From positions 1-58,700 of the forward strand of contig CAIYWC010000148.1 of the NCBI GenBank assembly GCA_903929795.1: DNA of 58,700 nucleotides, written 5' to 3'. Below, in pieces: positions 52,045-58,700 of the stretch. Each line of letters opens with the position of its first letter. Positions within the stretch are counted from its first letter, which is position 1. The notes under the pieces are model-generated. The model was given only the letters and a program-made list of their open reading frames with translations. It made no database searches and was not told the origin of the DNA. This stretch comes from an uncultured Myxococcales bacterium (GTDB lineage Bacteria; Myxococcota_A; UBA9042). A program made the position numbers and the translations under genes.

Positions 52045-53136
52045 CTATGTCAATTCGGTTGGTGCGTACGTGCAATCGCTCGGATTCCTTAACTTCTCGT
52101 AAAGAGCTTTGCAGGTATCACAGCCGCTGCGATTGATATGCTCGCCAAATATCCGGTAAAAGGGTGAATCGATTTTGCCAAGGAGTTCCAACACAGCCGT
52201 GCCGGTCAGGTTCGCAAGGTCAGCGTCGCCAGTGCCAATGACGGTAAGCTGTGACGTCGTTGGGCACCGCACCTGAAATGCACCGCTTGAATACTTCACG
52301 GCTTTGTATTTCTCGATCTCGTCAGTTGACTGTGACAAGACTTCAATTCCGGAAAATATCTCTGCGTCATAGGCCAATAATGGCCCCTGAAAAAGCACAA
52401 AGCTGTTTTCAAGTCTAATCATTCCGGCACCAAACTCTCCGCCACGATCAAATGGCTTGGCGGCCACGGCATCACGGATCCTGGAACTGTCTGGGGCCGC
52501 CAGAAAATAGCGAAACCTAATGGTCATTTTCTGCGGCAAACGGAGATTCGACATCTTCAGCGTGGTTTGAACGAGCTTCAGCAGACGGCGAGTTCCGAAG
52601 CCGCCGTTGACTTCCTCACCCACAAAGATGTCCAATTCCCAAAATCCGTGAGAAACCGCCTCTTCAATGAGTTTCGTCAACCAAGCGCCGAAACGTTTTG
52701 ACGGACGACGTGCGTGACCCAGACCACCAAAAATTCTTGCTCGTCCCGCTATCTGCGGCGTGGATAGGTTCAAGTGGCAAAAAAAGTCATAGCCACCCCG
52801 CAAGAAGAATATGCAGTCATCGAACCAGCGAGCTTCGTTCTCAAGGTCGAATCGGCATTGCATTGAATTAAGCAGAAGGGCGTACTTCAAGAATTCATGT
52901 GCGTCCAGGACCACATGTTTGCCGGAAGTTGCTGCCTCGGTTCGCCACAGATGGCTCACCGAGTCGGTTTCCCATGACGCGATGGGTATGTGGCCGCCAA
53001 GCTCTCGACGCTTCTCGGCGAGCCCGTTCTGCGTGAGTATTGCACCGCATCGACGGCATTCTTCGGCCAGCAGGGAATTCTTGACTCCACACACGCCAGC
53101 ATCCAATTCACATTGGCACACTATTGGATTCGCCAT
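52045..53136 (-). CDS. Protein with N-terminal zinc-ribbon-like cysteines, AT-richer than neighbours
   Basis: ATG 53136 opens a 363-residue frame. The first 35 residues have cysteines spaced CQC, then C and CRRC, a possible zinc ribbon. The rest mixes strands and helices (HVVLDAHEFLKYALLLNSMQ, WELDIFVGEEVNGGFGTRRL, MTIRFRYFLAAPDS). A late CDTC pair precedes the stop. Base composition is visibly less GC-rich than the surroundings, suggesting recent acquisition. No family is recognised. The frame stays open past its TAG, so the protein may be truncated. Confidence 0.6.
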   Translation of the reverse strand: MANPIVCQCELDAGVCGVKNSLLAEECRRCGAILTQNGLAEKRRELGGHIPIASWETDSVSHLWRTEAATSGKHVVLDAHEFLKYALLLNSMQCRFDLENEARWFDDCIFFLRGGYDFFCHLNLSTPQIAGRARIFGGLGHARRPSKRFGAWLTKLIEEAVSHGFWELDIFVGEEVNGGFGTRRLLKLVQTTLKMSNLRLPQKMTIRFRYFLAAPDSSRIRDAVAAKPFDRGGEFGAGMIRLENSFVLFQGPLLAYDAEIFSGIEVLSQSTDEIEKYKAVKYSSGAFQVRCPTTSQLTVIGTGDADLANLTGTAVLELLGKIDSPFYRIFGEHINRSGCDTCKALYEKLRNPSDCTYAPTELT

Positions 53137-53214
53137 TTCTAATCCGAGTTCAGGAGCTGATAGGATGTCGCATGGGGTCCGCCGGCTGAAGTTGCTGACC
53201 ACATCCAGACCTCC

Positions 53215-53400
53215 GCCAGCGCCAGACCATCCAGCACGCGCCTGACCGCCAGTTTCGGCGGCACCGCCGCCCCCGTCAAGGGCCGAAGCGGCTCAAAAAG
53301 TCGTCATTTTCGGGTGTTCAGGCGCAGCTATGCAACCGCGGCTGGCACGCCAGTCCACACGTCAGCGTTCCCCTGGGGGAACAGCGCCAGGTCGACGCGT
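53215..53400. repeat. Degenerate dispersed repeat, copy at 53215
   Basis: It starts CCTCCGCCAGCGCCAGACC, continues with GTCATTTTCGGGTGTTCAGG and AGTCCACACGTCAGCG, matching 54226-54375 in the same order. Confidence 0.65.
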
Positions 53401-53442
53401 TGGGCGTTGGAGCCGGCGTCAGGCGACGATCGCTCGTTGCAG

Positions 53443-53459
53443 ATTATTTCCGATAATAT
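53443..53459. repeat. Degenerate AATATTTYGCGTRATA-like palindrome, copy 9
   Basis: ATTATTTCCGATAATAT is nearly self-complementary and loosely like the other copies. It lies within the repeat-rich gap 53137-53637. Confidence 0.3.
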
Positions 53460-53514
53460 GATGTCGGCGATGTTACCGTCCCGGACTTCTTCCGGAGGTG
53501 CCGCGAGCCCTGCC

Positions 53515-53625
53515 GTAGCGGCGAAGCGACGTCGTCCAGGGCGTCGAAGTCGGCTACTGGCGCAGTAGCTCGTAATCTTCAGGTGTTCAGGCGCAGGCGT
53601 GCATTCGCAGCCAGCACGAACTGGT
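53515..53625. repeat. Degenerate dispersed repeat, copy at 53515
   Basis: It shows CGTCCAGGGCGTCGAAGTCG, GGCTACTGGCGCAG, CTTCAGGTGTTCAGGCGCAG and CAGCACGAACTGGTCC, here with the two blocks in the order end-then-start. Confidence 0.5.
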
Positions 53626-53637
53626 CCCACGCCTACT

Positions 53638-53895
53638 TCAGAGGTCCGCCGACGAAAGCCAAGCAACAAACAGAACCACGGCGACAACCAGCAGCCCGAT
53701 TCCTCCAATGCCTTTGAGCAGCCGAACGTAGCCACGCTCGGACATCTTGAAAACCAAATGGTACGGCGACGCAGTTGACGCCCAGCGAATGGTCAGATCC
53801 CGGATCTTTTTAGCGTTACAGACGTGGGCGATGGACAGGGATGCGAGCGCCAACAACATCACGATGCCATTTGGAGTGAGCTTCAAATGAAACAT
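53638..53895 (-). CDS. Small membrane protein (85 residues)
   Basis: ATG 53895 follows GGAAGAG. There are two hydrophobic helices: NGIVMLLALASLSIAHVC at the N-terminus and GIGGIGLLVVAVVLFVAWLS at the C-terminus, with a basic connecting loop (NAKKIRDLTIRW, then MSERGYVRLLKG). The first could be an uncleaved signal. It sits alone, between two stretches of dispersed repeats. No family is recognised. Confidence 0.6.
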   Translation of the reverse strand: MFHLKLTPNGIVMLLALASLSIAHVCNAKKIRDLTIRWASTASPYHLVFKMSERGYVRLLKGIGGIGLLVVAVVLFVAWLSSADL

Positions 53896-53939
53896 TTCAG
53901 CTCTTCCGATCGGGTCTCGCTGTGCGATCCGCCAGCTGC

Positions 53940-54100
53940 TTCAGGTCCACCGGTGCTGCCGGGCAGACCAGCGCACCGCCTGAAGCCGATCATGCCGGGT
54001 CCAGTGCGCGTCAAGGGCCAAAACCGCACAGTTTTCACGTGTTCAGGCGTAGCTGCGCACCCGCGGCCGGGCTACGGTCCACACGTTGCTCGTCAGCGCC
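53940..54100. repeat. Degenerate dispersed repeat, copy at 53940
   Basis: Blocks GCGCGTCAAGGGCC, CACGTGTTCAGGCGTAGC and CACCCGCGGCCGG, then CGGTCCACACGTTG, follow the family order. It lies in the gene-free stretch 53896-54598. Confidence 0.55.
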
Positions 54101-54138
54101 ATCGCTCGACACGTCGACGTCCAGGCATCTACTGGCTG

Positions 54139-54155
54139 ATTATCACGCGTGATAC
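54139..54155. repeat. Intergenic AATATTTYGCGTRATA-family motif, palindromic copy 10
   Basis: ATTATCACGCGTGATAC contains a perfect palindrome (TATCACGCGTGATA) and has the GGTGCTGG tail also seen at 51677. Confidence 0.55.
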
Positions 54156-54179
54156 GGTGCTGGCGTCAGCTGATAGGCG

Positions 54180-54440
54180 CTACGATCGGGTCTCGCTTCG
54201 CCATTCACCGCCTCCATACAGCCCCTCCGCCAGCGCCAGACCTTCCAGCACGTGCTTGGCCACCAGTTTCGAGTGCTCCGGCGAGTCCGTCAAGAGCCAG
54301 AATGACGTCATTTTCGGGTGTTCAGACGTAGCGGTGCACCCGCGGCTGGCACTCCAGTCCACACGTCGCGCGTCCCTCCGGGCGTCAGTCAGGCTGGATC
54401 GCCGACGGCGCCCCGGAAGGCGGTCGGCGCAGAAGGACCG
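54180..54440. repeat. Degenerate dispersed repeat, copy at 54180
   Basis: It carries CGCCATTCACCGCCTCC, CCAGCGCCAGACCTTCC, GTCATTTTCGGGTGTTCAG and CCAGTCCACACGTCGCGCG. The minus-strand translation keeps EHPKMTSF and GGGEWR, echoed in the copy at 16725-17010. Confidence 0.6.
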
Positions 54441-54598
54441 CGCGCGCAAAATCTTTTCGTCTTGCGATTCCAGCCGATGCGAATGCGCAAGCGGACTTCG
54501 CCCGTGGTCAGACGACCGGTCGGGACCGCCCTTGACGTCTCCGGGGCGCGCGCCAGAATGCGGTGTAAGCCGACTTGACGTCGACCGAAGGAACGACC

Positions 54599-57500
54599 GT
54601 GACCGATCTGATCGCCGTACAGCGCCTGATCGCGCACGTTGAAAAGCTCAAGGCTGCCCCGCCGGACGAGCGTGCCATCCAAGACCTTATTGCCCTATCG
54701 CGTCCCTTTCTCCCGCAAGCGGATCTGGATGCGGCCTACGCTCGGCTGACGTTGAACACGAGCGCACTGCTGTCGTTCATCACCCGTATGGAGAGCCAGC
54801 AGCAGCACAACGCGGTGGTCCGAACCGTGATCCCTGACGCCGTCAAGCTGCTCGGGGCGTCGAAAGTCTTTTCGGAGCTTGTTTCGTCCCAGCCAACGAG
54901 AACGCCTGAACGGAAGTTCGCGAGATCGCCCACCACGCCCATTCCGCCGCGCATCGAGTACGTGTGTGCCTTGCTGGAAATGCTGGTGGCGCCGGATCTG
55001 GTGGAGCTTGTTCGCGAAGTCCTGCGAAAGAACCTTCGATCGCAACCCAGGCTCGAAGACCAAGTTGATTACACTGAGGATTCGGTCAGGCTGCAACTCC
55101 AACTCGCATTTTCGGCGTTGGCAGATGCGGTGGAGTCTCATCCATCGGCGAGATGGTTCCTGCCACATGGCTGGCGGCAGCCCGATTCATCGGCACGCGC
55201 CGATCTGCGCAAATACGGCACTCCGGATGCGGCCCGAGCAGCCGATGTCGTGGACTGCTTTGAGTCGCTGGCAGTCGAGATACGTGAATTTCGAACAAGG
55301 CTTGGCCGTCGCCCAGCTGGAGACACCCCGGCCCGGGGCGTGCCTGCAATTCAGAAAGCCCGGTCCAGCCGCGAGCACTACTCGGCAGCGGTCAAGGCGT
55401 ACCGCGAGATAATGGCTGCGCCCGGTGCTGCACACGGGTTAGGCCAAGCCGTGCTATGGGACCTTGCGCGTGCACACACGGCCTTCGCGAACCCGTCGGA
55501 CACCGCATTCTGGCGAGATTCGCCTCCTCCTGCAAATGGTGAGCGAGCGACCGGCCGAGCCGATCAAGTGCCTGACTCGACCCGCCCCCGAGCACGCGAG
55601 GCCGCTTGGCCCGACTGGGCAGCGACCGGTGCAACGAAGAAGAAGCCAAAGCGGTTGCTTCCGGATCTCCAGATTTTCGATCGCCCTGAAGCAGATGCGG
55701 TCGCGTGGTATGAAGCCAGCCGCGCCGCAACTTTCGATGCGCACCGCTGGCTGGCATGGTGCTTGCTCGTTGCCGAGGACCTCTCGGCCGTGCCGGACTT
55801 TTTCGATTCGATTGGGATTGCCGGGAAGCGAGCGCTGCCTGCTCGCGCATCGGACTATGCCAAGAAATTTGTTCAGATTGTCCGTGCCGGTGCGGCCGTG
55901 ATGGACCAAGACGTGGCGACGTCCTTTCGAAATGGCTCCATTGGGTTCGCACAGGCTGAACTCTGCTTGGATCAATGGAGGGCTACCTCACGCGCCCAGT
56001 TTGCACCGTCCGCCGCTGCAACTACGGCGGGTGCCTCAGCGAGTGGCCCCCTGCCTGACCCATCGGCATCCCTCCGGGCGTGGTTGGCTTCCGCACGTTT
56101 CTGGCACGGCTTCCTTGAACCCCCCGAAGCGCCGGATCAAGTCCGCTCCGACGCAGCACCGGTGGCCCCCTTACCGGCCGCGGCGAGGGACGTGCAGACG
56201 CAGTTCGTCATTCGACTGGGCGAAGCGGACGACGAAGTCCTTGCCGAAATGTATGTCCGCAACCGAAGCGACACGCCGTGGCGCAAGCCGGGCGAAACGC
56301 AGGATGACGCCGCGGTGCCGCTTGAACTCCAGGCGCTATTGGATGGCGAGCGACGGGACGCAAGCCAGATGGCCGTCGCCTTGGGCCTTACCGCGTGGAA
56401 AGCGGCGGATGTCGAGGAGTTCGCTTGGGTCACACGGCTGCCGGAACTCGTGGAGTCGCTCAAGCGCAAGATTCCGGGGCGTGGAGAGCTCGAAGTCGAG
56501 CAGAGGCGAAAACTTCACCGACGGGTCATTTCTGTCGCTGACTTGGACCTACGCGCTACCGCCAAGACGGACTGGTTTGAAATTGACGGGCAACTCCGCG
56601 ATCACCAAGTCTCCTTGCGCGATTTGGTCCGTGCCACGCGGGCCGGAAAAAACTACGTCCAGGTGGGCGAAGAAGCGCTCGAGTTCAGCGAGGACTTGGC
56701 AGAACTGCTTGCGCGCCTCGGGTCCTTCGCCGGCGCGGGGACTGGAGCGGCCGTTCAAGTGCCCGAACTTTGCCTCGCCTCGTTGTTGCAGACCGTTTTG
56801 GCTGCCACGTCGCTCGACGCCTGGAAACGGTGGACGGAGAAACTGCGGCAGTCAGAGCAGCTGTCTGTGCCGTTCCACGCCAACCACCGCGTCTTGGAAC
56901 TCAAGAGCTACCAGCGCGACGGGTATGAATGGCTGGTGCGCATGAGCCACTGGGCTCCCGGTGCCTGCCTGGCCGATGAAATGGGGCTCGGCAAGACACG
57001 ACAAGTACTGGCGCTGTTGTCGCAACGAGATAGCGCAGGGCCCGCGCTCGTCATCGCACCGGCGTCGGTGTGCGACAAGTGGGCGAAGTTCGATCGGACC
57101 CCGCTCCGCGGCCTGCAAGCACTCGAAGGCAAGCAGGCGGTCGCCCCGAAGCTCAAGCCAGCAGCCGGGGATGTCGTCGTCGTCAGCTACGACTTGGCGG
57201 TCAACAACGTCGAACAGCTGAAGCAGACCGACTGGGCGACGATTGTGTTCGATGAGGGCCAGTACCTGAAAAATGCGAAGGCGATTCGGACGATTCGCCT
57301 CGCCGACTTGCGCGGACGATTTAAGGTCATCGTCTCCGGGACACCGCTTGAGAACAATCTCAGCGAACTCTGGGCCGTTTCACAGTTTTTCGCGCCTGGA
57401 CTGCTTGGCGACATCACATCGTTCCGGAACCGATTTGCCGACCGGATTGAAGCTGGGGATTTGCAAAGCGCCGAGACGCTCGCCCTTCTGCTTCGGCCAT

Positions 57501-58273
57501 TTGTCTACCGGCGCACAATGAAGGAAGAGCACCCTGACATGCCCCCCTTGCACGAACGTGACGTGCTCATTGAATTCGCCGAACACGAACGTCGCCATTA
57601 TGACACGCGCCGGAAGTTGGCGGACGCCTTCGTGCGAGAGCGTCTTTCCGGCGTGGCAGAGGCGAACAAGCGAATCCATGCAATGGACTTGCTCCGGCAA
57701 CTCCGCGAGATCGCCGGGGGGATCGACATGCCGGGTGGACCGCTCCAGACGGCAACCAAGATTCAGCACCTTGTCGACTTGGTGGAGCGTGACCGACGAG
57801 AAGGGCGGCACGCGCTGGTGTTCAGCCAGTGGACCCGCAGTCTAGAAAAAGTCGGTTCTACGCTGACGCTCCGTGGCTTGCGCTGGGCGCGGATCGACGG
57901 CTCGATGTCTGCAGAGCAACGCCGAAAAGCCATAGACCAGTTCGCTTCGCGGACGGTCGACGTGCTGTTGCTCACGATGGGCGCTGGCAGCGTCGGCATC
58001 GACTTGCAGGCGGCATCGCGCGTTTACTTGTTGGATCCGTGGTGGAATCCGCAACGGGAGAAGCAGGCGATCTGTCGCGCGTACCGGCTGGGACAGGTGC
58101 AACCCGTCGAGGCGGTCCGGTTGATCGTGAAGGGCACTGTCGAAGAGCGCCTGCGTGAAGTCCATGCCCGGAAGCTGAACCTGTTTGACAGCGTGATGTC
58201 GGGCGCAGCGGCGTCGGAACGGTTGACGACGGATGAAATCCTTGAGTTGCTGAAAGCGGTTCCGTCGTCGTAG
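54599..58273 (+). CDS. SNF2-family DEAD/DEAH helicase with long N-terminal region
   Basis: GTG 54599 has GAAGGA six bases upstream; a TTG 24 bases earlier is the alternative. The 1224-residue protein has all SNF2 motifs: LADEMGLGKTRQ (Lys799), VFDEGQYLKN with DEGQ at 885-888 in place of DEAH, VSGTPLENNLSELW, LVFSQWTRSLEKVG, LLLTMGAGSVGIDLQAA and ICRAYRLGQ (1159-1166). It is an ATP-driven translocase on double-stranded DNA. Before the motor is the DWFEIDGQLRDHQVSLRDL segment usual in bacterial SNF2 proteins. The first 550 residues are unfamiliar. Bacterial SNF2 proteins occur in transcription (RapA) and in defence; the island context favours the latter. Confidence 0.88.
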   Translation: MTDLIAVQRLIAHVEKLKAAPPDERAIQDLIALSRPFLPQADLDAAYARLTLNTSALLSFITRMESQQQHNAVVRTVIPDAVKLLGASKVFSELVSSQPTRTPERKFARSPTTPIPPRIEYVCALLEMLVAPDLVELVREVLRKNLRSQPRLEDQVDYTEDSVRLQLQLAFSALADAVESHPSARWFLPHGWRQPDSSARADLRKYGTPDAARAADVVDCFESLAVEIREFRTRLGRRPAGDTPARGVPAIQKARSSREHYSAAVKAYREIMAAPGAAHGLGQAVLWDLARAHTAFANPSDTAFWRDSPPPANGERATGRADQVPDSTRPRAREAAWPDWAATGATKKKPKRLLPDLQIFDRPEADAVAWYEASRAATFDAHRWLAWCLLVAEDLSAVPDFFDSIGIAGKRALPARASDYAKKFVQIVRAGAAVMDQDVATSFRNGSIGFAQAELCLDQWRATSRAQFAPSAAATTAGASASGPLPDPSASLRAWLASARFWHGFLEPPEAPDQVRSDAAPVAPLPAAARDVQTQFVIRLGEADDEVLAEMYVRNRSDTPWRKPGETQDDAAVPLELQALLDGERRDASQMAVALGLTAWKAADVEEFAWVTRLPELVESLKRKIPGRGELEVEQRRKLHRRVISVADLDLRATAKTDWFEIDGQLRDHQVSLRDLVRATRAGKNYVQVGEEALEFSEDLAELLARLGSFAGAGTGAAVQVPELCLASLLQTVLAATSLDAWKRWTEKLRQSEQLSVPFHANHRVLELKSYQRDGYEWLVRMSHWAPGACLADEMGLGKTRQVLALLSQRDSAGPALVIAPASVCDKWAKFDRTPLRGLQALEGKQAVAPKLKPAAGDVVVVSYDLAVNNVEQLKQTDWATIVFDEGQYLKNAKAIRTIRLADLRGRFKVIVSGTPLENNLSELWAVSQFFAPGLLGDITSFRNRFADRIEAGDLQSAETLALLLRPFVYRRTMKEEHPDMPPLHERDVLIEFAEHERRHYDTRRKLADAFVRERLSGVAEANKRIHAMDLLRQLREIAGGIDMPGGPLQTATKIQHLVDLVERDRREGRHALVFSQWTRSLEKVGSTLTLRGLRWARIDGSMSAEQRRKAIDQFASRTVDVLLLTMGAGSVGIDLQAASRVYLLDPWWNPQREKQAICRAYRLGQVQPVEAVRLIVKGTVEERLREVHARKLNLFDSVMSGAAASERLTTDEILELLKAVPSS

Positions 58274-58473
58274 CGCGGCTTGGGCAGAAGACAAGGAATC
58301 GGGCCACCTCCCGCTGATAGATGTCCCGTTGCGGGGCTCGCTTCCCAATTCCCAACGTGCATCGAGCCGAGGCGCAGCACCAGAGCATCCGCAAGTGTAC
58401 CGGGCCAATGTGCCGCTTCCGCTCACAATCGCGGACGATGCCGTCCTCGGTCGCGCAACCACCAGCTAAGAAA

Positions 58474-58497
58474 CAAGGCCAGCAATCGCCAGCCTTG
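58474..58497 (-). terminator. Intrinsic terminator of the minus-strand gene at the right edge
   Basis: On the minus strand CAAGGC pairs with GCCTTG over a 12-nt loop and is followed by TTTCTT. It begins five bases after the stop at 58503, supporting a real gene there. The rest of 58274-58502 has no gene. Confidence 0.6.
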
Positions 58498-58502
58498 CCC
58501 CT

Positions 58503-58700
58503 TCACGCCGCACACCTCGCCCGGAACTCGCACTCCTTGCATTGCCAGCCACGTGCTCTCCAAAACGCCCTGTCAACGGCCACACCAACTGCACCACAGT
58601 TCGGCCACAAACTAGGTACCACCCCGCGCAAGCGAAGCGAGCGCATGCCCGCGAGGTCGCGCGCAGCGCGAACAAGCGTACCCGCGCTTACACGCACACC
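58503..58700 (-). CDS. C-terminus of a protein with cysteine cluster, continues beyond the window
   Basis: The frame is open from the window edge to a TGA at 58503. The last residues (RARGWQCKECEFRARCAA) form a C-x2-C-x5-C pattern after a Trp, like the C-terminal iron-sulfur cluster of Cas4/AddB-type or RecB-family nucleases. The part before it (SAGTLVRAARDLAGMRSLRL) is less typical. A terminator follows the stop directly. Only about 65 residues are visible, so identity is uncertain. It converges on the SNF2 gene. Confidence 0.4.
   Translation of the reverse strand, partial: GVRVSAGTLVRAARDLAGMRSLRLRGVVPSLWPNCGAVGVAVDRAFWRARGWQCKECEFRARCAA

Overview
The window is high-GC bacterial DNA. It combines long cysteine-rich secreted lipoproteins, two of them ending in formylglycine-generating-enzyme (FGE/SUMF1) folds, with many uncharacterised proteins. 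That mix fits a Myxococcota/deltaproteobacterial-type genome, but no rRNA or housekeeping marker is present, so the lineage is an inference.

Layout. The left edge (1-1041) is the end of an FGE-domain protein. At 1214-1260 lies only the 3' half of a tRNA-Asn gene (minus strand, anticodon loop to CCA), followed by its own intrinsic terminator. This is what remains at one end of an element integrated into a tRNA gene, so most or all of the DNA to the right is probably an integrated genomic island or a series of nested insertions. From 1416 to 5660 there are toxin-antitoxin modules: an AbiEi/AbiEii pair, a second AbiE-like regulator/nucleotidyltransferase pair with a direct-repeat operator, and a frameshifted HigA-type antitoxin. 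From 5818 to 10308 come a protein built of three winged-helix-like repeats, a small CxxC protein, a large serine recombinase and a HEPN-like gene pair. From 10666 to 24317 the content is mainly lipoproteins (cysteine-rich repeats, LamG, FGE, DUF1566, somatomedin-B-like), an HNH endonuclease and unknown genes. From 25107 to 33191 there are small modules of unknown genes, including a PD-(D/E)XK nuclease and two DNA-binding proteins.

From 33399 to 48019 there is a dense defence island: a HEPN RNase-like gene with a SIR2-like gene; a complete type I restriction-modification operon (hsdM, YhcG-type nuclease, hsdS, DUF5655 nuclease, hsdR); a short prokaryotic Argonaute with a DUF4365-APAZ nuclease partner (SPARDA-like); and a RhuM-family gene. 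From 48126 to 53895 there are membrane proteins, an EcsC-family protein, an XRE regulator and an AT-richer gene with an in-frame amber codon. A SNF2-family helicase (54599-58273) and the end of a minus-strand gene with a cysteine cluster close the window.

Three intergenic repeat families are visible. (i) A 16-bp motif close to AATATTTYGCGTRATA occurs eight times, plus two degenerate copies, always outside genes and mostly between functionally unrelated modules. (ii) Two 136-138 bp elements with long inverted terminal repeats resemble MITEs. (iii) A degenerate 100-300 bp family has at least nine partial copies. The motif family and the HEPN/SIR2, AbiE-like and short-Argonaute modules are the best candidates for new biology.
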